Assembly (NCBI RefSeq): GCF_017353185.1 | Contig: NZ_JAFMYV010000004.1 | Location: forward strand, 62,001 to 126,000 | Reading direction: 5' to 3' | Source of the DNA: Fibrella rubiginis | Lineage (GTDB): Bacteria > Bacteroidota > Bacteroidia > Cytophagales > Spirosomataceae | Length of the DNA: 64,000 bases | Part shown: positions 8,635 to 16,834 of the stretch, piece by piece | Layout: the number at the start of each line of letters is the position of its first letter | How positions within the stretch are numbered: position 1 is the stretch's first letter | The notes under the pieces: model-generated | Seen by the model: only the letters and a program-made list of their open reading frames with translations | Databases searched by the model: none | Told to the model about the DNA's origin: nothing | Translations under genes and position numbers: made by a program

Positions 8635-9480
8635 CTACCTAAGATGCCGTTTCTTGAACTGCAATGGGTTCTCGCCCGTGACGCGGCGGAAGATTTTGTT
8701 GAAATAAGACAGGCTCTCGAACCCGCTGGACTCGGCAGCTTCGGTGACGGTATGGTTGGACAACAATAATTTCTGCGCCTGATTGATGCGGAACTGGTTG
8801 AGCAACTGCGTAAACGTCAGGCCCGTCATGCGTTTGATATACCGGCAAAAGGCAGCTTCGGTGAGGTTGGCTACGGCAGCAATTTCAGTGAGCGCGATGG
8901 GCCGTTGGTACTGATCTTCCACAAACTGATACGTCTGCCGAAGGCGTTGTTGCTCGGCCAGATTATAGTTGCCCACCACGGGTTTTCCGTGTAGTGACGT
9001 AACCTCCGGGCTGGTGGCCAGTTGCTGAAAAATGGTCAGCAGGGCCATGACCCGCTCGAAAGGGGGCAGGTTGGGCAGCTGTTCGAGTTGCGCCCCGACG
9101 CGCTGCTTGGTTTCGCCCGAAAAGGATAACCCCGCCCGTGCCGCCTGAAATAGCCGACCAATGGCGGCAAACTCAGGTGCCCCTAAAAATTGCTGCCCCA
9201 AAAACGATTCGTCAAGTTGCACGACCACTTTCCGGTAGTCGGTTTTCACGCCATAATCGAAATTGAGGTGCGGGATGTTAGGCCCGATGAAAACCAGATC
9301 GCTGCCTTCGTAACGCGAAATATGGTCGCCCACGTGCCGGGTACCGCTGGCCCCGTCGATGAACACCAGTTCATATTCCGGGTGGTAATGCCAGAGAAAG
9401 ACGTTTTCCAGATGCGGCGTCAGCAGGATGTGGAATGAGCTGTCGGCGTCGGGGCGAATTTGTTCGAGGGCTAGTTTCAT
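8635..9480 (-). CDS. AraC-family transcriptional regulator
   Basis: From ATG 9480 the protein has 281 residues. The first half is a cupin-like sensing domain with the H-x-H-x-E pattern (LWHYHPEYELVFI). The second half is a two-helix-turn-helix AraC DNA-binding domain with AFCRYIKRMTGLTF and the closing ESLSYFNKIFRRVTGENPLQF. The frame stays open to 9579, but the upstream part falls in repeat sequence (9539-9598), so 9480 is preferred. It is divergent from the dioxygenase gene at 9889 and may regulate it. The gene lies between two inverted copies of a 60-bp repeat. The ligand is unknown, perhaps a sugar given this cupin type. Confidence 0.88.
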   Translation of the reverse strand: MKLALEQIRPDADSSFHILLTPHLENVFLWHYHPEYELVFIDGASGTRHVGDHISRYEGSDLVFIGPNIPHLNFDYGVKTDYRKVVVQLDESFLGQQFLGAPEFAAIGRLFQAARAGLSFSGETKQRVGAQLEQLPNLPPFERVMALLTIFQQLATSPEVTSLHGKPVVGNYNLAEQQRLRQTYQFVEDQYQRPIALTEIAAVANLTEAAFCRYIKRMTGLTFTQLLNQFRINQAQKLLLSNHTVTEAAESSGFESLSYFNKIFRRVTGENPLQFKKRHLR

Positions 9481-9538
9481 GGTGTGTAGTACTGCTTGCG
9501 GGTTGCATAGGTATTCGGGGGTTTCGCGCTTCATGCCG

Positions 9539-9598
9539 GACCGCCTTCGACTAGGCCGGTCCGCCGGTGCGGTCCCCAACAGGCTCAGGGTGACAGGG
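9539..9598. repeat. 60-bp inverted copy of the repeat at 8547-8606 (flanks araC)
   Basis: The reverse complement matches 8547-8606 at 58 of 60 positions by eye. It contains the left arm of the CTTCGAC/AGGCTCAGGGTGAC element interrupted by a GC-rich insert bearing CGGTCCGCCGGTGCGG (9557-9572). Together the two copies bracket the araC gene in opposite orientation. Confidence 0.85.
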
Positions 9599-9600
9599 AA

Positions 9601-9702
9601 GCCTTCTTTGTCATCCCGACGACAGGAGGGATCTAGTCTCTTAACACACAGGTATGAATTAGGAGACTAGATCCCTCCTGTCGTCGGGATGACAAAGAAG
9701 GC
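9601..9702. repeat. Palindromic element with GTCATCCCGAC core
   Basis: Arms GCCTTCTTTGTCATCCCGAC and its complement enclose GACAGGAGGGATCTAGTCTC and a short loop. The same core (GTCATCCCGACGA, GGAGGGATCT) occurs at 47.28-47.38 kb. The spacer 9481-9888 holds this element, the repeat at 9539 and the dioxygenase promoter region; no gene is seen in it. Confidence 0.85.
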
Positions 9703-9847
9703 GCTGCCAAAAGGCAACAGAGCGCAAATCCACACCAAGCAACAATCTCCACATTTTTGCTCATTATACAACCAACCTGCTCCACCAACAGCAATATCGT
9801 GCAAAAACGGGCTATTTCAGTGCAACCAGCAGCACAATCCATCAGCG

Positions 9848-9855
9848 TAGATTTG
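9848..9855 (+). promoter_or_regulatory. Candidate promoter -7 element of the dioxygenase gene
   Basis: TAGATTTG matches TAnnTTTG exactly and lies 33 bp before the ATG at 9889. No good -33 TTTG was found at the usual distance, so an activator such as the neighbouring AraC protein may be needed (inference). Confidence 0.4.
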
Positions 9856-9888
9856 TACTATTCAAACACGACATAATCAAATACGACT

Positions 9889-10866
9889 ATGCAACCTACC
9901 ATGACCCCTGGCCCAGTTGCCATGATTCCCGATAACGCCCACACCGACATTCCGGGCAACCCCTCTACTGCCACCAGCAGCAAACAGGCCCTGAACGACC
10001 GCAGTAATGGAGTGCCATTGCGGGTGCTTTCAGAAGAAGACTGGACGTTCTGGAAAGAGAATGGCTACGTCATCATCAAGCAGGCCGTACCACGCGAACA
10101 GGCCGACCGACTGGCCCAACTGTTGTGGGAATTTGAAGAGAAAGACCCCAACGACAAAGCCACCTGGTATGCCCCGCCCCGCGCTGAGATGCAGATGAAA
10201 GAGCTGATTGGCAGCGGTATGGTAGAGCTATATAACCATCAATACGAGTGGGACAACCGGCAGACACAACGGGTATATGATGCCTTCGTCGACATCTGGG
10301 GCACCGAAAAACTCTGGGTCACCATCGACCGTGCCAATCTGAACTTCCCTGTCTCGCCCGACCAGCCGTTCAAAGGCTTCATTCACTGGGACTATGACCC
10401 CGAAACCCGCCCCCAGAACGTGCAGGGCGTGTTGGCCCTCGCCGACCAGACCGACGAAAACATGGGCGGTTTCCAGTGCATCCCCGAACTCTACCGCAAC
10501 TACGACACCTGGAAACTGACCCAGCCCGAAGACCGCAACCGCTTTCGCCCCGACACTACGGGTTTTGAGATGGTGAAGGTGAAACTGGAAGCCGGCGACC
10601 TGCTGATTTTCAACAGCACGCTGGCCCACGGTATCCGGCCCAACCTGACCGACAACAAGGTGCGCATCGCCCAATACATCTCCATGATGCCCGCCCAGCC
10701 TGAAAACGAAGCCCTGCGGCAGTGGCGCGTTAACTCGTGGCGCAACCGGCAGGCCCCCGAAGGCTACGCATTCCCCGGCGACCCCCGCAACTGGGAAAAA
10801 ACCCGTTACCAAACGGCTGAACTTAGCGAACTGGGCGAAAAATTACTGGGGCTGAGAGCGTATTAG
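9889..10866 (+). CDS. Phytanoyl-CoA dioxygenase (PhyH) family protein
   Basis: The 325-residue protein is a predicted cytoplasmic Fe(II)/2-oxoglutarate-dependent oxygenase. The double-stranded beta-helix carries the iron facial triad His166 and Asp168 (FIHWDYDP) and His247 (STLAHGIRPN), with Arg259 as probable 2-oxoglutarate ligand. Residues 1-45 are a low-complexity extension with other Met codons (5 and 12), so the true start may be slightly later. The substrate cannot be inferred; family members hydroxylate lipids, small metabolites or natural-product intermediates. It is divergent from the araC gene and followed by a long palindrome, so it is likely monocistronic. Confidence 0.85.
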   Translation: MQPTMTPGPVAMIPDNAHTDIPGNPSTATSSKQALNDRSNGVPLRVLSEEDWTFWKENGYVIIKQAVPREQADRLAQLLWEFEEKDPNDKATWYAPPRAEMQMKELIGSGMVELYNHQYEWDNRQTQRVYDAFVDIWGTEKLWVTIDRANLNFPVSPDQPFKGFIHWDYDPETRPQNVQGVLALADQTDENMGGFQCIPELYRNYDTWKLTQPEDRNRFRPDTTGFEMVKVKLEAGDLLIFNSTLAHGIRPNLTDNKVRIAQYISMMPAQPENEALRQWRVNSWRNRQAPEGYAFPGDPRNWEKTRYQTAELSELGEKLLGLRAY

Positions 10867-10874
10867 ATGGTCTG

Positions 10875-11096
10875 TGATGAATGCAGAATGTAAAATGTAA
10901 AATGGCTTCGCGCTTTAGGCTTCGCACTCTAGGCCCTTCGACAAGCTCAGGGTGACACCAACGTTGAGTCAACTCAGTGAAATTATTCTAGTGTCCTGTC
11001 ACCCTGAGCTTGTCGAAGGGCCTAGAGTGCGAAGCCTAAAGCGCGAAGCCATTTTACATTTTACATTCTGCATTTTACATTCATCACCGATAACTG
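10875..11096. repeat. Long palindromic element (CTTCGACAAGCTCAGGGTGAC core)
   Basis: The shared core, outer arms of CTTCGCGCTTTAGGCTTCGC and a further shell of repeated TGTAAAATG text pair over roughly 75 bp per side around a non-paired loop. It fills the spacer between the dioxygenase and lipoprotein genes. Confidence 0.9.
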
Positions 11097-11106
11097 TTCA
11101 GCACTC

Positions 11107-11616
11107 ATGCGCCCTCTCCTATTCACCTTCCTCCTCCTGGCTGCTTGCCAAAGTAAGCCTAAAACCGAGGCCACCACGGCCGCCGACACCACCGCCACTG
11201 CCACGGTTGACCTGACCAAAAAAGCTGGCCCTGATGCCCCCCGAACCGCCGCCGACCGACTGGTGCGGGCGTTGTATTTTGAACATCGGGTGAAGGAAAA
11301 CCCGTTTTACGAGGCCGCAGACCCCAGGTTGGCCGAGCAGTTTTTTACGAAACCCCTCGCGGCGAAAGTGCTGGCAATGGCAAAAAGGACGGGCAAAAAA
11401 GCCACGGTAAACCCGCTGTTTAACATTCCCGACAAACAGGCTGAGAAAATGTGGGTGCTGCCCGCCACCATCTCCGGCGACAAGGCCTCTGTGTTCGTGA
11501 CCTATAATGACAAAGGCAAACCGCAGGAAATGCGCTGCGAGATGACCAAACACGATGGCCGGTTCCGTATCGCTGATATTGTCTACGCGGATGGAAGCCG
11601 GTTATCGGGGAAATAA
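11107..11616 (+). CDS. Small lipoprotein, DUF3828-like
   Basis: The 169-residue protein opens with a short lipoprotein signal (LLLAACQS, lipidated Cys15) and a Thr/Ala-rich linker (about 20-45). The soluble domain contains AADRLVRALYFEH, YEAADPRLAEQFFT and a closing beta segment ending GRFRIADIVYADGSRL. This layout resembles the DUF3828/YbjP-like fold (NTF2-like), whose function is unknown. It has the usual Bacteroidota style of a periplasm-facing or surface lipoprotein. It is flanked by palindromic elements on both sides, so it appears to be a single-gene unit. Confidence 0.7.
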   Translation: MRPLLFTFLLLAACQSKPKTEATTAADTTATATVDLTKKAGPDAPRTAADRLVRALYFEHRVKENPFYEAADPRLAEQFFTKPLAAKVLAMAKRTGKKATVNPLFNIPDKQAEKMWVLPATISGDKASVFVTYNDKGKPQEMRCEMTKHDGRFRIADIVYADGSRLSGK

Positions 11617-11733
11617 TTTTTGACAGGATTATCAGGATGGCAGGATTTACAATATTTCCTTTTGGTCGAAGTAAATTGACTGATTAAAAGGAAATCTTGT
11701 AAATCCTGCCATCCTGATAATCCTGTCAAAAAA
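11616..11733. repeat. Inverted repeat with GACAGGATTATCAGGATGGC arms
   Basis: Arms of about 50 bp starting TTTTTGACAGGATTATCAGG pair with the complement ending CCTGTCAAAAAA. It begins at the lipoprotein stop codon and its right arm ends in A-rich sequence. It likely serves as terminator before mtaB. It is a different text family from the CTTCGAC elements. Confidence 0.85.
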
Positions 11734-11782
11734 CCCTTTTTATCAGCAACATCACACCTGAACCCATCCGGCGCGTGTTTTG

Positions 11783-11790
11783 TATTTTTG
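11783..11790 (+). promoter_or_regulatory. Candidate mtaB promoter -7 element
   Basis: TATTTTTG is an exact TAnnTTTG match 43 bp before the ATG at 11833. Its position argues that the in-frame start at 11788 is not used. Confidence 0.45.
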
Positions 11791-11832
11791 CAGGACAAAC
11801 ACACCAAATCATGTCGGTGTGTGGTGCGCATT

Positions 11833-13182
11833 ATGAAAAAAGTAGCTTTCTATACGCTTGGCTGTAAACTGAATTTCTCCGAAACCTCGACCCTCGCCCG
11901 CATGATGGAGCAACAGGGCTATGAGCGCGTGGAATTCAATCAGCAGCCCGATATATTCATTATCAATACCTGCTCGGTGACGGACAACGCCGACAAAAAA
12001 TGCCGCAAAATCGTCCGCGAGGCGCAAAAGATTAACCCCAACGGTTTTGTGGCCATCCTGGGTTGCTACGCCCAGCTCAAACCCGTCGAGATTTCTGAAA
12101 TTCCGGGCGTCGACGCCGTGCTGGGGGCCGCCGAGAAATTCCGGCTGGCCGAACTGATGCCCACGTTTACGAAAGTAGCCGCCGGACAGCCGGGCCGGGT
12201 GCTGAACTCACCCATCGAGGCCGCTATTGATTACCACGCCTCCTATTCGCTCAACGACCGGACCCGCACGTTTTTAAAAGTGCAGGACGGCTGCGACTAT
12301 CCCTGTGCGTACTGCACCATCCCGTTGGCGCGGGGCAAAAGCCGGTCCGACACGGTGGCCAGTGTGGTTCGGGCCGCTCATGAAATTGCCCAGCGCGGCG
12401 TAAAGGAAATCGTGCTGACGGGCGTGAACATCGGTGATTTTGGGCTGGTGAACGGGCATAGGAACGAGACGTTTCTCCAACTGATTCAGGCGCTGGACGA
12501 GGTCACAGGCATTGACCGGTTCCGCATTTCGAGCATCGAACCGAATCTGCTCACGGACGAGATAATCCAGTTTGTGGCGCAATCGAAGCGGTTTGTACCT
12601 CATTTTCACGTGCCGCTGCAATCGGGGTCAAACACCATTTTGGGCCTGATGCGTCGCCGGTACAAGCGCGAGTTATACGCCGAGCGGGTGGCGAAAATCA
12701 AGGCCCTCATGCCCCACGCCTGCATCGGCGTCGACGTGATTGTGGGGCACCCCGGCGAGACTAACGACCTGTTTTTGGAGACCTATCAGTTTCTATCCGA
12801 GCTACCCGTTTCATACCTGCACGTCTTTACCTATTCCGAACGGCCAAACACGCTGGCGGTTGGGATTAAGCCTGTTGTGCCGGGCCACGTCCGGGCCGAG
12901 CGAAGCAAGATGCTGCATATTCTGTCGGACAAAAAGCGGCGGGCGTTTTATGAATCGCAGGTAGGGCGTGAGGCTACCGTATTGTTTGAAGACGACGTAG
13001 ACGAGGCTACAGCTGGCCCCGGACGGGGGCGGATGCAGGGCTTTACTGAAAATTACGTCCGCGTGGTGGCCAACTATGACCCGCTGCGTATCAACGAACT
13101 GGTGCCGGTTCAGTTGTCAGCTATTAATTCGGAAGGGCTAATGGAGGCCAACGAAGTAGAAATGGCGTTTGAACGGCATTGA
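11833..13182 (+). CDS. mtaB: tRNA t6A37 methylthiotransferase MtaB
   Basis: The 449-residue radical-SAM enzyme converts t6A to ms2t6A at position 37 of ANN-decoding tRNAs. The N-terminal MTTase domain has the three auxiliary-cluster cysteines Cys11 (TLGCKLN), Cys47 (INTCSVTD) and Cys78 (GCYAQ). The radical-SAM motif CxxxCxxC is at Cys154, Cys158 and Cys161. A TRAM-like C-terminus follows. The variant KLNFSE after Cys11 and the overall length fit MtaB rather than MiaB or RimO. An in-frame codon at 11788 exists, but ATG 11833 gives the family's canonical MKKVAFYTLGCK start and sits behind a promoter-like element. Confidence 0.95.
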   Translation: MKKVAFYTLGCKLNFSETSTLARMMEQQGYERVEFNQQPDIFIINTCSVTDNADKKCRKIVREAQKINPNGFVAILGCYAQLKPVEISEIPGVDAVLGAAEKFRLAELMPTFTKVAAGQPGRVLNSPIEAAIDYHASYSLNDRTRTFLKVQDGCDYPCAYCTIPLARGKSRSDTVASVVRAAHEIAQRGVKEIVLTGVNIGDFGLVNGHRNETFLQLIQALDEVTGIDRFRISSIEPNLLTDEIIQFVAQSKRFVPHFHVPLQSGSNTILGLMRRRYKRELYAERVAKIKALMPHACIGVDVIVGHPGETNDLFLETYQFLSELPVSYLHVFTYSERPNTLAVGIKPVVPGHVRAERSKMLHILSDKKRRAFYESQVGREATVLFEDDVDEATAGPGRGRMQGFTENYVRVVANYDPLRINELVPVQLSAINSEGLMEANEVEMAFERH

Positions 13183-13200
13183 TTGGTTTGTATATCCTTT

Positions 13201-13342
13201 GTATTTTATTGTGGCTTCGCGCTACGTGCCCTTCGACAAGCTCAGGGTGACAACGACCTTGTCTCAAGTCAAGATGATTGCTTATTAGCCTGTCACCCTG
13301 AGCTTGTCGAAGGGCACGTAGTGCGTAGCCACAATAAAATAC
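13201..13342. repeat. Palindromic element (CTTCGACAAGCTCAGGGTGAC core)
   Basis: Arms begin GTATTTTATTGTGGCTTCGC and contain the common core. They pair over about 52 bp with few mismatches around a 40-bp loop. The following gene's frame is open through this element, but the encoded text (LRQAQGDN, CHPELVEG) is translated repeat and not protein. Confidence 0.9.
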
Positions 13343-13371
13343 AGAATTACGTTCGTTTTTTTACCCTCATT

Positions 13372-14079
13372 ATGCGCTCAACGTTTCTCTTTCTTTTCTG
13401 TTGCCTGTTCTACACCATTGCGCAGGGGCAGACCGTTGACAGCACAGGCAAATCAGTTGCCTTTGCGCTTGCTCGCTACGAGGCACTTAACAACAATCCC
13501 GAACGACTCTACAACGGCGTTGAATACATCAGCTACGACCGGCGGCTGACGGGACATTCCTTTTTCGCGTCCGACAGCATGCAAAACGGCTCTATTCAGG
13601 CCAATGGGCAGGTTTTTGCGCTTCCCCTACTCTACGACATCGTACGCGATGAGGTGGTGCTGGCCCACCCAACGGGCTACCGGATGGCCCTGCTTAGTGA
13701 CCGGATTCAGGGGTTTTCCGTGCAGGGGCATACGTTTATTCGTGTCGACAGCACACAACAGGGCCTGCCCACGGGCTTTTATGACCTGCTCTACAACGGC
13801 CCAACGCAACTGGTAGCCCACCACACCAAAGCAATCGTCATTAATCCGTCGGCCAACGGCACCTATGGCGTGTTCGACCCGAAAACGACTTATTATATCA
13901 AAAAATCAGGGCGTTTTTACCCGATAAAAAATAAGAAAACACTATTTGTAGTACTGGAAAATAATAAAAAACAATTGACGGCTTTTACCCGGAAGGAAAA
14001 ACTAAAATTCAAGCAGGATATTGGAACAACATTCATCAAACTGGCAAAAGCAAATGATGAACTAACTCAATCGTTATGA
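13372..14079 (+). CDS. Secreted protein of unknown function, first gene of a TonB-receptor operon
   Basis: From ATG 13372 the protein has 235 residues. A signal peptide (MRSTFLFLFCCLFYTIAQGQ) is followed by a Tyr-rich beta-pattern domain (ARYEALNNNPERLYNG, YDLLYNGPTQLV) and a Lys-rich C-terminus (KKSGRFYPIKNKKTLFVVL). I do not recognise a named family. The stop overlaps the receptor start as ATGA (14076-14079), so the two are translationally coupled. It likely acts in the periplasm or at the outer membrane with the receptor. An upstream extension to 13183 is repeat sequence and is excluded. Confidence 0.75.
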   Translation: MRSTFLFLFCCLFYTIAQGQTVDSTGKSVAFALARYEALNNNPERLYNGVEYISYDRRLTGHSFFASDSMQNGSIQANGQVFALPLLYDIVRDEVVLAHPTGYRMALLSDRIQGFSVQGHTFIRVDSTQQGLPTGFYDLLYNGPTQLVAHHTKAIVINPSANGTYGVFDPKTTYYIKKSGRFYPIKNKKTLFVVLENNKKQLTAFTRKEKLKFKQDIGTTFIKLAKANDELTQSL

Positions 14080-16829
14080 CGAAATTTTTCCGTTTAGTTG
14101 CCTTCATCAACCTTATTTTCAGTCATCTGGCGGTTGGGCAATCGACCAAACCAACCACCGTTAGTGGGCAGTTTGTCAATGCGCCATTCAGCCAGTTTGT
14201 GCAGACCATCGAAGCCCGGACGAACTACCATTTTTACTACAGCCCAGCCGATGTAGACAGCCTGCGCATAAACGCCGAAGCCACCAACGTACCCCTTGCC
14301 ACGCTGCTCAACACAGCCCTGGCGGGCACCCCACTGCGCTACGCCATCGACACCCAAAACCGGGTGTTCATCACCACTGACCAGGCCATTCGGACTGAAC
14401 TACCCATCGGTTTTTTCGACCGCGACGGGGCCGCCGACACGACCACCATCGACTACGGAGCCGCCCGCACCACTGCCCGCCTGACGCTGGAAACGAAGCT
14501 CTTCGAGATAGGCTCGCGCTCATTGGCGGGCCGACCGGGCAATGCCACGCTGGCCGGACGCATCAAAAGCACGACCACCGGCGAACCGGCCGTGGGGGTG
14601 ACGGTGCTGATCGAAAAGCCGCGTATCGGGGCTGTCACCGACCAATACGGCTTTTACTCCATTACCCTGCCACGCGGTCGGCACGAATTGAAAATCAGAA
14701 GCCTCGGGCTGCGCGACACCAAACGCCAGATCCTGCTTTTCGGCGACGGCAAGCTCGATATGGAGATGGACGAAGAGGTCGTGCCGCTGAAAGAAGTGAT
14801 TGTGGGGGCGCAGAAAGACGCCAACGTGTCGAGCACGCAGATGGGGGCCGAACGGCTCGACACCAAGACCATTAAACAGGTGCCCACGGTGCTGGGCGAA
14901 GCCGACTTGATCCGGGTAGTGTTGACTCTGCCCGGCGTGAAATCGGTGGGCGAAGGCACGGTGGGGTTCAACGTGCGGGGCGGTTCGGCGGGGCAAAACC
15001 TGATCCTCTTCAACGACGCCGTGATCTACAATCCTTCCCACCTGTTCGGCTTCTTTTCGGCGTTCAACCCCGACATTATCAAGTCGGTTGAACTCTATAA
15101 AAGTGGCATTCCGTCACGCTACGGAGGTCGGCTGTCGTCGGTGCTGGACGTGAGTACCCGCGATGGCAACAAGAAAAAGCTCACCGGCGCGGGCGGCATT
15201 GGCCTGCTCACGGGTCGGCTCACGCTCGAAGGACCACTCATCACCGACAAAACGTCTATTCTGGTGGGGGTGCGCTCTACCTACTCCGACTGGCTGCTGA
15301 AACAGTTGCCGGGCAGCTACGCCAACAGCCGTGCCTCGTTCTATGACGTGAACCTGAACCTGACCCACGAGGCCAACGACCGCAACAGTTTTTACCTGTC
15401 GGCCTACCTCAGCCACGACCAGTTTAAGCTCAACAGCGACAGCCTCTACGGCTACAGCAACCAGGTGGCCGCGCTGAAATGGAAGCACGTATTCAGCAAC
15501 AAACTCTACGGCGTGTTCACGGGAACGTATAGCCGCTACCAGTATGCCGTGTCGAGTGATAAACGGCCTGCGGAGGCGTTCCGCTTTGGTTTCAACATCC
15601 AGCAGAGCGGTCTCAAAGCCGATTTCAACTACTTCCCCAACACCCGCCACACCGTCGACTTCGGTATTGGCAGTACGCGCTACGACCTCAATCCGGGCAG
15701 TTTGCAGCCGACAGGCTCCACGTCGCGCATCCGGTCTGATGTGGTGCCGACTGAACAGGGACTGGAAAGCGCGGTCTACGTTGGCGACAAGTTCGACGTC
15801 TCGCCCCGGCTGTCGGTCAACGTGGGGCTGCGGTATTCGCTGTTTATGAACTTCGGCCCTGGTCAGGTGTATACCTACACGCCCGGCCTACCCCGCGCCG
15901 AAAGTACGATTCTCGACACGCTCAATTACAGCTCGGGCAGCCTGGTCAAAACCGATCACGGCCCCGAATACCGGCTGGCCCTGCGCTACGCCATCACCGA
16001 TGCTTTTTCGGTGAAGGCCAGCTACAACCGGATGCGGCAGTATCTGCACCTGATCTCGAATGCGGTGGCCGTGTCGCCGCTGGATATTTACAAGCTGAGC
16101 GATACGTATATGCGGCCACAGGTGGGCGACCAGTTTTCGCTGGGGCTGTACCAAAACCTGCGCGCCAACACCATCGAGCTATCCGCCGAAGGCTACTACC
16201 GGACGTTGCAAAACCAGCTTGACTACCGTGGCGGGGCTACGTTGCTACTCAACCATCACCTCGAAACCGACGTGGTCCGGGCCGAGGGCGTGGCCTACGG
16301 CGTGGAGCTGATGATTCGGAAAATGACCGGCAAGCTCAACGGCTGGCTCAGCTATACCTACGCCCGGTCATTGCTGCGCACCACCGGCGAGACCGGGTCG
16401 GACGTGGTAAACGGCGGCAATTTCTACCCCAGCAGCTACGACAAGCCCCACGACGTAACGCTGGTGGGCAACTACAAAATCAACCGACGGCTGAGTATCT
16501 CGTTTAATGTAACCTACAGCACAGGCCGCCCCATCACGCTGCCGCTGGCCAAATACACGCTGGCCGGTGCCGAACGGGTGTACTATTCGGAGCGCAACCA
16601 GTACCGCATTCCCGACTATTTCCGCACCGATCTGTCCATGAACATCGAGGGCAACCACAAGGTCAGGAAGCTGGCGCACAGTTCCTGGACGCTGGGCATT
16701 TACAACATTACGGGCCGCCGAAACGCGTATTCGGTTTATTTCAACTCGGTTGGGCAGGCCATCAAAGGCTACCAGCTATCCATCTTCGGCCAGCCCATTC
16801 CCACGCTGACCTACAACTTTAAATTCTGA
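14076..16829 (+). CDS. TonB-dependent receptor with STN and carboxypeptidase-like domains
   Basis: The 917-residue outer-membrane protein has a signal peptide (about 1-21) and then an STN domain (about 28-100). Next come a carboxypeptidase-regulatory-like domain (about 155-235), a plug with NVRGGSAGQNLILFNDAVIY, and a beta-barrel ending PIPTLTYNFKF. STN domains often signal to a FecR-type anti-sigma factor, but no fecI/fecR genes are nearby. Gene order (receptor, DUF4249, MG2-like) with overlaps or 5-bp gaps points to one operon. The ligand is unknown. It is related in layout to the receptor at 5690 but longer because of the STN domain. Confidence 0.92.
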   Translation: MTKFFRLVAFINLIFSHLAVGQSTKPTTVSGQFVNAPFSQFVQTIEARTNYHFYYSPADVDSLRINAEATNVPLATLLNTALAGTPLRYAIDTQNRVFITTDQAIRTELPIGFFDRDGAADTTTIDYGAARTTARLTLETKLFEIGSRSLAGRPGNATLAGRIKSTTTGEPAVGVTVLIEKPRIGAVTDQYGFYSITLPRGRHELKIRSLGLRDTKRQILLFGDGKLDMEMDEEVVPLKEVIVGAQKDANVSSTQMGAERLDTKTIKQVPTVLGEADLIRVVLTLPGVKSVGEGTVGFNVRGGSAGQNLILFNDAVIYNPSHLFGFFSAFNPDIIKSVELYKSGIPSRYGGRLSSVLDVSTRDGNKKKLTGAGGIGLLTGRLTLEGPLITDKTSILVGVRSTYSDWLLKQLPGSYANSRASFYDVNLNLTHEANDRNSFYLSAYLSHDQFKLNSDSLYGYSNQVAALKWKHVFSNKLYGVFTGTYSRYQYAVSSDKRPAEAFRFGFNIQQSGLKADFNYFPNTRHTVDFGIGSTRYDLNPGSLQPTGSTSRIRSDVVPTEQGLESAVYVGDKFDVSPRLSVNVGLRYSLFMNFGPGQVYTYTPGLPRAESTILDTLNYSSGSLVKTDHGPEYRLALRYAITDAFSVKASYNRMRQYLHLISNAVAVSPLDIYKLSDTYMRPQVGDQFSLGLYQNLRANTIELSAEGYYRTLQNQLDYRGGATLLLNHHLETDVVRAEGVAYGVELMIRKMTGKLNGWLSYTYARSLLRTTGETGSDVVNGGNFYPSSYDKPHDVTLVGNYKINRRLSISFNVTYSTGRPITLPLAKYTLAGAERVYYSERNQYRIPDYFRTDLSMNIEGNHKVRKLAHSSWTLGIYNITGRRNAYSVYFNSVGQAIKGYQLSIFGQPIPTLTYNFKF

Positions 16830-16834
16830 ACGTT

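Noticed and set aside
9481..9579. Longer AraC protein starting at 9579 or 9534
   Set aside because: The upstream codons overlap the 60-bp repeat at 9539-9598 and resemble no AraC N-terminus; ATG 9480 starts the cupin region cleanly.
13183..13371. In-frame extension of the secreted protein gene upstream to 13183
   Set aside because: The encoded text (LRQAQGDN, CHPELVEG) is translated palindromic repeat, and a normal signal peptide starts at 13372.
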